34,011 nucleotides of DNA from Prevotella sp. (GCA_016285245.1 JAEEQH010000030.1:1-34011), one strand, 5' to 3'. Counted from the stretch's first letter, positions 8,639-16,693 are shown. Numbers and translations: made by a program. The notes: generated by a model not told the origin, from the sequence alone.

Positions 8639-9604
8639 ATGATAAAGGTTGGAATACTTGGTGCTGCGGGGTACACCGGCGGAGAGTTGATTCGCCTGTT
8701 GCTGAACCATCCCGAAGCAGAGATTGTGTTTGCCAATTCCGAGAGCAACGCAGGGAACTTGGTGAGCGATGTGCACGAAGGACTAATCGGCGAAACCGAC
8801 CAGCGCTTCACAGCCGAGATGCCTTTTGAGGATGTCGACGTAGTGTTCTTCTGTTTCGGTCACGGCAAGAGCGAGGCATTCCTGAAGGAGCACGCCATCC
8901 CCGAGAATGTGAAGATTATTGACCTGGCACAGGACTTCCGCATCAAAGGCAACCACGACTATGTCTACGGACTGCCGGAGATCAACAAGGAGGAGATTGT
9001 GAAGGCGCAGCACGTGGCCAACCCCGGTTGCTTCGCCACCTGCATACAGCTCGGACTTTTGCCTGCCGCTAACCTGAACCTGCTGAAGTACGACGTCAGC
9101 GTGAACGCCATCACCGGAAGCACGGGTGCCGGCCAGAAGCCCGGTGCGACGACCCACTTCTCGTGGCGCAACAACAACCTGAGCATCTACAAGCCCTTCA
9201 CACACCAGCACCTGGCCGAGATACGCCAGTCGCTGAAACAGGTGCAGGGGCATCTGGATGTGGACATCGACTTCATCCCCTACCGCGGCGACTTCGCCCG
9301 TGGCATCTTCTGTACTGAGGTCATCCGCACGAAGGCTCCTGCCGACGAGGTGATTGAGGCTTACAAGGAGTTCTACGCCGACGCAGCCTTCACACACTAT
9401 ACGGACAAGGCCATCGACCTGAAACAGGTGGTGAACACGAACAAGTGCCTCGTACACATCGATGCCTTCGACGGCAAGCTACTCGTCACCTCGGCCATCG
9501 ACAACCTGCTGAAGGGAGCCGTCGGCCAGGCCGTCCAGAACATGAACCTCATGTTCGGCATCGACGAGACCGCAGGGCTGAGGCTGAAAGCCAGCGCTTT
9601 CTAA
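8639..9604 (+). CDS. argC: N-acyl-gamma-glutamyl-phosphate reductase
   Basis: 321 residues, the short ArgC form. The NADP-binding Rossmann start is GILGAAGYTGGEL (residues 5-17). The catalytic cysteine is in NPGCFAT (about residue 132), and the substrate loop GSTGAGQKPG follows. It reduces the acyl-glutamyl phosphate to the semialdehyde used by ArgD. Whether the acyl group is acetyl or succinyl cannot be read here. The gene is followed by a strong terminator, which ends the first arginine operon; argD lies 5 kb downstream under its own promoter. A decayed second copy of this gene's end lies at 13263-13364. Confidence 0.95.
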   Translation: MIKVGILGAAGYTGGELIRLLLNHPEAEIVFANSESNAGNLVSDVHEGLIGETDQRFTAEMPFEDVDVVFFCFGHGKSEAFLKEHAIPENVKIIDLAQDFRIKGNHDYVYGLPEINKEEIVKAQHVANPGCFATCIQLGLLPAANLNLLKYDVSVNAITGSTGAGQKPGATTHFSWRNNNLSIYKPFTHQHLAEIRQSLKQVQGHLDVDIDFIPYRGDFARGIFCTEVIRTKAPADEVIEAYKEFYADAAFTHYTDKAIDLKQVVNTNKCLVHIDAFDGKLLVTSAIDNLLKGAVGQAVQNMNLMFGIDETAGLRLKASAF

Positions 9605-9616
9605 GCAAACAGCCAG

Positions 9617-9660
9617 AAATGACTAACAATTTTTGCATTGTTAGTCATTTTTTATTTTTT
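9617..9660 (+). terminator. Intrinsic terminator of the argR-argC operon
   Basis: A perfect 14-base stem, AAATGACTAACAAT (9617-9630) with ATTGTTAGTCATTT (9637-9650), loop TTTTGC, then a T-rich run. The A-rich foot also allows weak termination from the other side. Confidence 0.92.
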
Positions 9661-9687
9661 GTGAGTATGTGCTGCCAGCTTTTTTAC

Positions 9688-9695
9688 TACCTTTG
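9688..9695 (+). promoter_or_regulatory. Probable -7 element of the kelch/AraC gene
   Basis: TACCTTTG fits TAnnTTTG, but I find no TTTG at the right distance upstream (the nearest is 26 bases away). It ends only five bases before the ATG at 9701, so the transcript would be leaderless or nearly so. Confidence 0.45.
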
Positions 9696-9700
9696 CAGTG

Positions 9701-11413
9701 ATGAAAACGATTTACCGTCTATATGTTCGTCTTCTGCAGGTTAGCATTCTGCTTGCCAGCACTCCCCTATGGGCTGGCGTTTCCACGGATTCCGACGCGT
9801 CCGCGACCTGTCGTATGGAGAAGATTACGACCGAACGGCTACCTGATTTGAACATTCCCCGCAGTGGACACAATGTATGCTATGTCAACGGAGAGCTGAC
9901 AATTATTGGCGGACACACTTCTGGATTCATACCTACCCCTACGGCAGAGTATTATAAAGACGGGAAATGGCATCTACTGCAGACCGTCTATAATCACGAC
10001 GGTGGTTTTTCCGTTATCTTGAAATCAGGGAAAGTGCTCATCGGTGGCGGTTTCGAGAAACATCTGGGCATTGGCCAGACCTTCGTAGTAGAGAAGTATG
10101 ATCCCATCTACCACACCTTCGATGGCTTTGGCTGTCTGGAGCAGAAACGCGTTTCGGCCCGTGCCATTGAACTGGACAGCGGACAAGTCATTATCTCAGG
10201 CAACTGGTATGCCGACGATGCCATCGAGAAGTATGACGGTAAGGAGACGTTTACCCACTTCAAGAACGTCAGCCAGCAGCGCACCCTACCCTATATCTTC
10301 CGTACGTCAAAAGGCAACGCCCTGCTATTCAGTAGTATGGACACGCATGGACAACCTCTTGACACCATTATCGTAGACCAGTTGCATGGCGGCTCTTTCC
10401 GTCCCCCTTTGTTTGAGACTTGGAAGCCATTATTCCACGATATGCCTTTCAACTGCGACAATTGTTTCATCGGTGACGAATCACGTAATCTATACACATA
10501 CCTCTTCCCCATCATAGACCAGGACGGTCAAGTTGCCATTGCGCAGGCACAAGACACCATTTTCTCTGTTCTGCCAACGACAGCACCCATCCCGATGAAG
10601 AGTCAGTGGGGCACCATCAAATACAACTCCCCCATCATTGTAAATCGTAAGACCCACCACGCCTATCTGGTAGGTATCGACAGCACTTTCCGCCATTACA
10701 TTCTCAGTGTCAAGTACGGACAAGAGCCAGCGCCAATGACTCTCTACTATACAGACCCCATAGAAAATGCGGGCGGTGACCTGCCCATACTGACAGAAGA
10801 CGGCAATATCCTGTTGACTGGAGGAAAGAACGGAAATGTCTCCAACGGGAAAGTCAGTAACAACTTCCGACCATTCAACACTGCCTTCCTTTTTCGACTT
10901 GACAGCAACTCCACAGAGGACGCCTCTTTTTCATGGCTATGGCTCATTCCTGTCATACTTCTCGTCCTGCTTGCCGGATATCTCGCCCTACGGTTATCAT
11001 CCTACAAGAGGAAAGACAATACAGAGCCGAAGGAAGACGCATCCCGCCCTGAAGAGAAGAGCCAGTCTGCCGCCAGCGAGCTACTGATGCAGCGCATCTG
11101 TCTGCTGATGGAAGAGCAGAAGCCGTTCCTCAACTGCGAGTTGAAAGTCTCTGACGTCGCAACTATGCTGGCCACTAATAGCCGTTATATTTCCGAAAGC
11201 ATTAAAGCCACGCGCGGTATCACCTTTGTGCACTTCATCAACACCTATCGCGTGAGCTATGCCCAGCAACTGCTACGCCAGCAACCAGACATAAAAATGA
11301 CTGAGGTCTACATCAAATCAGGCTTTGCCAACGAGACCTCTTTCTTCCGAACATTCAAGGCACACACAGGCATGACGCCTAAAGAATGGTTACAAGCTTT
11401 ACTAGACTACTAA
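9701..11413 (+). CDS. Membrane-spanning AraC-type regulator with an extracytoplasmic kelch-like sensor
   Basis: 570 residues from the ATG at 9701; an in-frame GTG at 9698 is less likely. The signal peptide or anchor is residues 1-26. Residues about 40-400 look like a kelch-type beta-propeller, with recurring blades such as LTIIGG, VLIGGG, VIISGN and ILLTGG. One membrane segment (about 409-431, WLWLIPVILLVLLAGYLAL) is followed by a basic stretch and a C-terminal AraC helix-turn-helix domain (about 462-568), with the typical end SGFANETSFFRTFKAHTGMTPKEW. The likely model is an outside signal passed straight to DNA, like hybrid two-component regulators without the kinase. It has its own terminators on both sides and precedes the LRR gene, a plausible target. 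The ligand is unknown. Confidence 0.8.
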   Translation: MKTIYRLYVRLLQVSILLASTPLWAGVSTDSDASATCRMEKITTERLPDLNIPRSGHNVCYVNGELTIIGGHTSGFIPTPTAEYYKDGKWHLLQTVYNHDGGFSVILKSGKVLIGGGFEKHLGIGQTFVVEKYDPIYHTFDGFGCLEQKRVSARAIELDSGQVIISGNWYADDAIEKYDGKETFTHFKNVSQQRTLPYIFRTSKGNALLFSSMDTHGQPLDTIIVDQLHGGSFRPPLFETWKPLFHDMPFNCDNCFIGDESRNLYTYLFPIIDQDGQVAIAQAQDTIFSVLPTTAPIPMKSQWGTIKYNSPIIVNRKTHHAYLVGIDSTFRHYILSVKYGQEPAPMTLYYTDPIENAGGDLPILTEDGNILLTGGKNGNVSNGKVSNNFRPFNTAFLFRLDSNSTEDASFSWLWLIPVILLVLLAGYLALRLSSYKRKDNTEPKEDASRPEEKSQSAASELLMQRICLLMEEQKPFLNCELKVSDVATMLATNSRYISESIKATRGITFVHFINTYRVSYAQQLLRQQPDIKMTEVYIKSGFANETSFFRTFKAHTGMTPKEWLQALLDY

Positions 11414-11415
11414 TA

Positions 11416-11453
11416 AAAAACGGCTAACAAAACAATTATTGTTAGTCGTTTTT
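11416..11453 (+). terminator. Intrinsic terminator after the kelch/AraC gene
   Basis: AAAAACGGCTAACAA (11416-11430), an 8-base loop, then TTGTTAGTCGTTTTT (11439-11453), with one G-U pair. The stem core (CTAACAA with TTGTTAG) is the same as in the terminator at 9617. Confidence 0.9.
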
Positions 11454-11488
11454 CTATTATTGTCAGCCACTTATAGATAAATCTTCCC

Positions 11489-11496
11489 TATCTTTG
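11489..11496 (+). promoter_or_regulatory. Probable -7 element of the LRR gene
   Basis: TATCTTTG fits TAnnTTTG and lies 40 bases before the start codon. No convincing TTTG is at the usual 19-21 base distance, so this promoter may need an activator, possibly the regulator encoded just upstream (inference). Confidence 0.5.
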
Positions 11497-11536
11497 CGAT
11501 AATTATTGCTAATAACCAACAATTAATTATACGCTT

Positions 11537-13261
11537 ATGAAGGAGATTCTATTAACACTCGTGTTGACATTCACAGGGTTGAGCGCAGGAGCACAGAACT
11601 TCTACTATTATGAGAATGAAGACGGTACGCTGACCATTACTCACGCTGATGAGCGTTGGCACGGACCTGAAGGCAATCAGCATTTGGGTACCTGCCATAG
11701 CTATACGGGCGACATCGTGATTCCCGAGGAAATCGATGGAAAGACGGTTACAGCCATTGGCAAGAGCGCTTTCTTCAGGTGCGACATCACATCTGTCAAA
11801 TTGCCTAACACCCTTAAGTTGATTGACGATGAAGCTTTCCTACAATGCCCGTTGGTCAAGGAACTGACTATTCCTGCATCGGTGGACAGTATAGGTAATT
11901 ATGCCTTCAACGCTTGGGATGCACTGGAGCAGGTGACTATCGAGGATTCTCCCAATGTGCTTCATGCGGGGCGCGGAGGTTCGTCCGTCATGTCGAGCAT
12001 GTTCTCCGACCAGCCGTTGCTAAAGAAAGCATACGTGGGACGTAACCACATTTGTCCGACCGTTGGTGCCTCTATGGATTATGAGATTAACCTCTTTGCA
12101 CGCAGCCGCGTGGAGGAAATCACCTTTGGCGACTATGTGACGGAGATTCAGAAGCATGAACTATTGAGCTGTAATTTGCTGAAGAAAGTCAATCTCAGCA
12201 AGAACATTACGTCTATCGGCGATATTGCATTTGACGGCTGTGAACTGCTGAGCGAGATAGAAATCCCCGATAGTGTGGAAGAAATAGGAAAGCGTGCATT
12301 TAATAATTGCTCTGTCATGCCGACCCAGAAGTTGCCATCGAAGCTTAGGATCATTGGTCAGGAAGCGTTCCGCAACTGTGTTGCATTGACATCCGTCACC
12401 ATTCCTGCCTCTGTTCAGTCTATCGGTGCGAATGCCTTCTTTTGGTGCATTGGTGTTACTTCCTTAAAACTGGAGGATTCGCCCAATGCTATCCAACTGC
12501 CCTGTCGCGTATTTGATGATTTCCGCAATCTCAAGACCTTGTATATTGGCCGTAACTATATTGCCGAGTACGACTGGTATGGCAATTTCATCAGCAACCA
12601 TCCCACGCTGGAGGAAGCCACCGTTGCCGGAGATATTACTGAGGTTCGGAATCAGATGCTCAACGGTTGTGCTGTGCTAAAGAAAGTTACCCTGGGCGAC
12701 AAAATCACCCGTATCGGCATTGACGCATTCGCGGGATGCAGCATATTGGAGGATATCAATCTGCCAGTGCCTTTGGAGGAAATCGGCAAGAGCGCCTTCT
12801 GGCGTTGTTATGCTCTGAAACACGTGAGATTCCCTTCTTCTCTGAAAACTATCGGGGAAACGGCCTTCAACGACTGCAGCTCAATAACTTCTATTGCCCT
12901 ACCTCCTTCCGTGGTGAATATTGGCAATTTAGCATTTAACGGAACAAAGATGAGTTCCATATCTTGTTTCGGTACAATACCTCCTATTTGCGTTGATTGG
13001 ATTTTTGGCGGATTATCTGCTGCCAATATGATTCTCTTCTATCCTAAAGGATCACGCGATGCATACAAATCTGCCGTTTGCTGGAAGGAGTTCTTTGACG
13101 ACAATGTAGAGGAATTCGATGAAACAGGCATTGATGCAACGACTATTGACAAAGGAATGAATTCTGGCAACTTCTACGACCTGCAAGGCCGCAAAGTAAA
13201 CAGCCAGGCTGTCGGCAAGGGCCTGTATATCAATAACGGCAAGAAGATCATCCTTCGCTGA
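11537..13261 (+). CDS. Secreted BspA-type leucine-rich-repeat protein
   Basis: 574 residues. Signal peptide about 1-19 (cut after SAGA). The body is built of BspA/LRR_5 repeats of about 23 residues, with the pattern I..xAFxxCxxLxxVxLPxxLxxIG (for example around residues 75-130, 225-320 and 395-480). Such proteins are surface-exposed in oral and gut Bacteroidota and are linked to adhesion, but no ligand can be read here. The C-terminal tail has YDLQGRKVN and KGLYINNGKK, nearly the same as the tail of the 1794-residue protein, suggesting a common export and anchoring route. The codon use is more AT-rich than that of the arginine genes on either side. A hairpin terminator at 13324 follows. Confidence 0.88.
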   Translation: MKEILLTLVLTFTGLSAGAQNFYYYENEDGTLTITHADERWHGPEGNQHLGTCHSYTGDIVIPEEIDGKTVTAIGKSAFFRCDITSVKLPNTLKLIDDEAFLQCPLVKELTIPASVDSIGNYAFNAWDALEQVTIEDSPNVLHAGRGGSSVMSSMFSDQPLLKKAYVGRNHICPTVGASMDYEINLFARSRVEEITFGDYVTEIQKHELLSCNLLKKVNLSKNITSIGDIAFDGCELLSEIEIPDSVEEIGKRAFNNCSVMPTQKLPSKLRIIGQEAFRNCVALTSVTIPASVQSIGANAFFWCIGVTSLKLEDSPNAIQLPCRVFDDFRNLKTLYIGRNYIAEYDWYGNFISNHPTLEEATVAGDITEVRNQMLNGCAVLKKVTLGDKITRIGIDAFAGCSILEDINLPVPLEEIGKSAFWRCYALKHVRFPSSLKTIGETAFNDCSSITSIALPPSVVNIGNLAFNGTKMSSISCFGTIPPICVDWIFGGLSAANMILFYPKGSRDAYKSAVCWKEFFDDNVEEFDETGIDATTIDKGMNSGNFYDLQGRKVNSQAVGKGLYINNGKKIILR

Positions 13262-13262
13262 C

Positions 13263-13364
13263 GACAATGAATTGCTTATCACTTCAGCCATTGACAATCA
13301 GTTGAAAGCCGCCGTGGTTCAGACCGTACAAAACATGAACATCATGAATTGTACGGCCTTTTAG
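13263..13364 (+). pseudogene. Decayed fragment of the 3' end of argC
   Basis: Read from 13263, the plus strand encodes DNELLITSAIDNQLKAAV followed by VQTVQNMNIMNC and ends with TAF and a stop. This matches the end of the intact ArgC at 9604 (DGKLLVTSAIDNLLKGAV, GQAVQNMNLMFG, then SAF and stop), with about a dozen codons missing near the end. Most matching codons differ at the third base, so this is not a recent copy: it diverged as a protein-coding gene before being cut down. It has no start codon of its own and directly abuts the LRR stop codon. Confidence 0.85.
13324..13362 (+). terminator. Hairpin terminator built from the argC remnant
   Basis: CCGTACAA (13324-13331) pairs with TTGTACGG (13349-13356), with an inner CATG/CATG stem, followed by CCTTTT. 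It would end the LRR transcript. Its sequence lies inside the argC fragment, so former coding sequence now serves as a terminator. Confidence 0.7.
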
Positions 13365-14506
13365 AACTTATACTCTACGAAGGCTTCCATAGCCTCGTAG
13401 CATGCTAGTCCCAGGTCATCATAGAGCTTGGCGGTAGCACGGTTGCGGTCTTCAGCACGCTGCCAGAACAGTCGTTCGTCGTTGCCCATGAATGGTGCGC
13501 TCTCCATCTGACTCTGGTGGCGCAGAATGGCATTACGCTTTTCGCGCAACTCCTCGGGACTCATAGGTACGCACATCTCAATATTCTCTATCTCCCATTC
13601 AGACCATGCCCCACGGTACATCCACACTCGGCAGTCATTGAGCCATTCAACGCCCGTCTGTTTCTCCTCGTCAATGGCGGCCAACACAGCATCCGTACAT
13701 TTACGGTGCGTGCCATGTGGATCGGCCAGATCAGCTGCCACATATATCTGATGAGGCTTGATCTGCTGTAACAGTTCCTGAATGATGCGCACATCGCGCT
13801 CCGACATCGGCAATTTCTCTATCCTGCCACTCTCGTAGAAAGGGAGGTCAAGGAAGTGAATATGATCCTTCTTGATACCATTATACCCACAGGCATTCCG
13901 TGCCTCACCACGACGGATAAGCCCCTTGATGGTCAACACGTCGCGGCTGTCAAAATCGCCTTCCTGCTTCCGTTTGATGAATCCCAGCACCTCATCAGCA
14001 TAGCGTTTGATCAGCTCATCGCTGCCATTGGCAAACACCTCATTGAAAGACCGAAGGAAATGCATATAGAGCCTCAACTCCTCGTCGGCCACAGCAATAT
14101 TACCAGAGGTCTCATAAGCAATGTGCACGTCGTGTCCCTGCTGCTTCAGTCGGCGGATGGTGCCACCCATCGAGATGACATCGTCGTCTGGATGAGGCGA
14201 AAAGACGATGACACGCTTGGGATAAGGCAGCGCCCGCTCTGGTCGCGTAGAGTCGTCAGCGTTTGGCTTTCCTCCTGGCCAGCCCGTGATGGTATGCTGC
14301 AAGATATTGAACACCGCTATATTTACCAGGCCTGCCGACCCGTATTCCTCCACATAGTGCTTCATACCGTTGTCCACATAGTCTTTCGTCGAAAGCTTCA
14401 GTAACGGTTTACCTGTCTTGAGGCAAAGTGCAATCACATCGCTTCGCAACTGACGGTCGGCGATATGGTCAAAATTGATAGTAGAAGTCAGATTCAGATT
14501 CATCAT
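13361..14506 (-). CDS. PIG-L family deacetylase-like protein (free-standing form of the NagB-fused domain)
   Basis: 381 residues. The zinc-binding motif PHPDDD followed by MGG lies at about residues 104-114, and the second metal histidine is in DPHGTH (about 256-261). These mark the PIG-L/LmbE fold, which removes N-acyl groups from amino sugars. The sequence resembles the C-terminal half of long Bacteroidota proteins annotated as glucosamine-6-phosphate deaminase, in which a NagB domain comes first. Here the NagB domain is absent and the protein starts in the linker region. The substrate is therefore uncertain, with an amino-sugar derivative likely. It runs opposite to its neighbours and its stop codon touches the argC remnant. 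Confidence 0.82.
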   Translation of the reverse strand: MMNLNLTSTINFDHIADRQLRSDVIALCLKTGKPLLKLSTKDYVDNGMKHYVEEYGSAGLVNIAVFNILQHTITGWPGGKPNADDSTRPERALPYPKRVIVFSPHPDDDVISMGGTIRRLKQQGHDVHIAYETSGNIAVADEELRLYMHFLRSFNEVFANGSDELIKRYADEVLGFIKRKQEGDFDSRDVLTIKGLIRRGEARNACGYNGIKKDHIHFLDLPFYESGRIEKLPMSERDVRIIQELLQQIKPHQIYVAADLADPHGTHRKCTDAVLAAIDEEKQTGVEWLNDCRVWMYRGAWSEWEIENIEMCVPMSPEELREKRNAILRHQSQMESAPFMGNDERLFWQRAEDRNRATAKLYDDLGLACYEAMEAFVEYKF

Positions 14507-14542
14507 TATTGATTATGTCACATACAGTTATAAATCTGGGCG

Positions 14543-14550
14543 TAAAGGTA
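14543..14550 (-). promoter_or_regulatory. Possible -7 element of the PIG-L gene
   Basis: On the minus strand this reads TACCTTTA, one base off TAnnTTTG, 36 bases before the start codon. No good -33 element was found. Confidence 0.35.
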
Positions 14551-14621
14551 CTAAAAAAAGATGAATTAAAGAATAAATAAGGACGAATTTAAGGAGAGAA
14601 ATACAAAAAATAATGGTGTTT

Positions 14622-14654
14622 CTTGCATTATATCGCCCCTTTTTCGTAACTTTG
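14622..14654 (+). promoter_or_regulatory. Promoter of the argD-proC-proBA-argF' operon
   Basis: CTTG at 14622-14625, a 21-base spacer and TAACTTTG at 14647-14654 fit the Bacteroidota consensus with one mismatch. The leader after it (ACCCGATTTATCGTATAATAAG) shares the word ATCGnATAA with the argR leader. The promoter decides the argD start: the upstream in-frame start at 14613 would lie before it. Confidence 0.7.
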
Positions 14655-14687
14655 CACCCGATTTATCGTATAATAAGGAACGTATAT

Positions 14688-15845
14688 ATGAAGTTATTCG
14701 ACGTATATCCCCTGTTCGACGTAAACATCGTGAAGGGGCAGGGTTGTAAGGTATGGGACGACAAAGGTCAGGAGTATCTGGACTTGTACGGTGGCCATGC
14801 AGTGATTAGCATCGGTCACTCGCACCCGCATTATATAGAAAAGGTGACAGAGCAGCTTGGTAAGATTGGTTTCTACTCGAACTCGGTCATCAACAAGCTG
14901 CAGGTGGAGCTGGCCGAGCGACTGGGAAAGATCAGCGGTTATGACGACTACCAGCTCTTTTTAATCAACAGCGGCGCCGAGGCCAACGAGAACGCACTGA
15001 AGCTGGCATCGTTTACCAATGGGAGGAAGCGTGTGCTGTCGGCCCAGAAGGCGTTCCATGGTCGCACATCGCTGGCCGTGGAGGTGACGAACAACCCGAA
15101 GATCATCGCGCCCATCAACGACAACGGTCACGTGACGTACCTGCCGCTGAACGACCTTGCCGCATGGGAGGCCGAGCTCAGCAAGGGTGACGTCTGCGCC
15201 GTCATCCTGGAGTGCATCCAGGGCGTCGGCGGCATCCAGTTGGCCACGGCAGAGTTTGCCCAGGGGCTGGCTGCTGCCTGCAAGAAATATGGTACGGTGT
15301 TGATTTGTGACGAGATACAGTGCGGCTACGGCCGTAGCGGCAAGTTCTTTGCCCACCAGTGGCTGGGCATCCGTCCTGACATGATCACGGTGGCCAAGGG
15401 CATCGCCAATGGTTTCCCGATGAGTGCCGTGCTGATTGCGCCGACGTTCAAGCCTGTCTATGGACAACTGGGCACGACGTTTGGCGGCAACCACCTGGCC
15501 TGCGCTGCCGCGCTGGCCGTTCTCGACGTGTTCGAGGAAGAGAAGCTGGTGGAGAACGCTGATGCCGTGGGTACGTACCTCATGGAAGAATTGAAAAATT
15601 TAAGACTTGAGGAATTGAAGTCGAAGGGCAAGAGTCATATCCAGGACGTGCGCGGCCGTGGCCTGATGATTGGCATCGACCTAGACTGTCCGCACGCCGA
15701 GGTGCGCAAGCCGCTCATCTACGAGCAGCACTGCTTCACGGGCTGTGCCGGCCAGAATATTCTGCGTCTGCTGCCACCGCTGTGCCTGACGAAGCAGGAT
15801 GCCGACGATTTCATTGAGAGATTAAAAGCCGTCATAACGGCATAA
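14688..15845 (+). CDS. argD: Acylornithine aminotransferase
   Basis: 385 residues from the ATG at 14688. A longer frame from 14613 starts upstream of the promoter and adds 25 unlikely residues, so it is rejected. Class III PLP aminotransferase: INSGAEANE near residue 92, CDEIQCGYGRSG near residue 208 (cofactor-contacting Asp and Gln), and the PLP lysine in TVAKGIANGFP near residue 237. It moves the amino group from glutamate onto acyl-glutamate semialdehyde, giving acylornithine for ArgF'. Near residue 302 the segment EELKNLRLEELKSKGKSH looks longer than I expect for the family and may be a small insertion. The stop codon lies in an 8-base tandem array. Confidence 0.93.
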   Translation: MKLFDVYPLFDVNIVKGQGCKVWDDKGQEYLDLYGGHAVISIGHSHPHYIEKVTEQLGKIGFYSNSVINKLQVELAERLGKISGYDDYQLFLINSGAEANENALKLASFTNGRKRVLSAQKAFHGRTSLAVEVTNNPKIIAPINDNGHVTYLPLNDLAAWEAELSKGDVCAVILECIQGVGGIQLATAEFAQGLAAACKKYGTVLICDEIQCGYGRSGKFFAHQWLGIRPDMITVAKGIANGFPMSAVLIAPTFKPVYGQLGTTFGGNHLACAAALAVLDVFEEEKLVENADAVGTYLMEELKNLRLEELKSKGKSHIQDVRGRGLMIGIDLDCPHAEVRKPLIYEQHCFTGCAGQNILRLLPPLCLTKQDADDFIERLKAVITA

Positions 15846-15856
15846 CGACATAACGT
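15833..15856 (+). repeat. 3 x 8 tandem array across the argD stop codon
   Basis: CATAACGG, CATAACGA, CATAACGT. The argD stop TAA (15843-15845) is inside the second unit. Confidence 0.85.
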
Positions 15857-15872
15857 TATTACAAGGAAGACT

Positions 15873-16655
15873 ATGAAGATAGCAATGATAGGTGCAGGCG
15901 CCATGGGTGGTGCCACGGTTGAGGGTCTGCTGAAATGCGGACGTGTGAAGGCAGAGGACATCTGCGTGAGCGATCCGTCGCAGGCCGTCCTCGACAAGTT
16001 TTCCCAGAAAGGCGTCAGCGTGACCACTGACAACGGACTTGCAGCAGCGCAGGCCGATGTGGTATGTGTATGTGTCAAGCCGTGGCTGGCAGAGACGGTG
16101 CTGAAGGGCATCGCCGAAGAGCTTGTTCCCGAGCGACAGGTGCTGGTGGTGATTGCCGCCGGCGTGAAGTCGGCCGACATAAAGACATGGTTAGGGACAC
16201 AGTGTCCGCCGCTGTTCCTCTGCATTCCGAACATCGCCATTGCCGAGCTGGCATCGATGACGTTCCTGGTGCCGTGTGGTGCTGTGGCACAGCACCAAAC
16301 AGAACAGGTGAAGGGGCTGTTCGACGCCATGGGTACAACGCTGATTACCGACGAGCAGCACCTCGGTGCTGGTACGACTTTGGCGTCGTGCGGTATCGCC
16401 TATGCCATGCGTTACGTCCGTGCTGCCGCCGAGGGCGGTGTGGAGCTGGGCTTCAAGGCCGACGACGCCAAGCGCATCGTCATGCAGACAATGAAGGGTG
16501 CCGTCGCCGTGCTGGAGGCCAGTGGTCTGCACCCCGAGGCCGCCATCGACCTGGTGACAACACCCGGCGGTGTGACCATCAAGGGTCTGAACGAGATGGA
16601 GCATGCCGGTTTCACCTCGGCCGTCATCCGCGGTCTGAAAGCTGGCGCGAAGTGA
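15873..16655 (+). CDS. proC: Pyrroline-5-carboxylate reductase
   Basis: 260 residues. The N-terminal NADP-binding motif is IGAGAMGGA (residues 6-14), and the C-terminal ProC signature TTPGGVTIKGLNEMEHAGF lies near residues 229-247. It reduces pyrroline-5-carboxylate to proline, the last step of the route started by ProB and ProA further down the same operon. Its place next to argD matches the shared use of glutamate semialdehyde chemistry in proline and arginine synthesis. Confidence 0.95.
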   Translation: MKIAMIGAGAMGGATVEGLLKCGRVKAEDICVSDPSQAVLDKFSQKGVSVTTDNGLAAAQADVVCVCVKPWLAETVLKGIAEELVPERQVLVVIAAGVKSADIKTWLGTQCPPLFLCIPNIAIAELASMTFLVPCGAVAQHQTEQVKGLFDAMGTTLITDEQHLGAGTTLASCGIAYAMRYVRAAAEGGVELGFKADDAKRIVMQTMKGAVAVLEASGLHPEAAIDLVTTPGGVTIKGLNEMEHAGFTSAVIRGLKAGAK

Positions 16656-16665
16656 TGCATTCGCT

Positions 16666-16693
16666 AATTGACAATTGACAATTGATAATTGAT
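16666..16693 (+). repeat. 4 x 7 tandem array between proC and the XRE/cupin gene
   Basis: AATTGAC, AATTGAC, AATTGAT, AATTGAT, then AATTATG, in which the ATG start codon of the next gene (16698) appears. The array begins 10 bases after the proC stop codon. Confidence 0.9.

Noticed and set aside
9605..13364. Integrative element with integrase
   Set aside because: The argC remnant suggests a rearrangement, but there is no integrase, transposase or clear attachment-site repeat in this interval.
14613..14687. Upstream extension of argD
   Set aside because: The added 25 residues lie across the argD promoter; the family start MKLFDVYP is at 14688.
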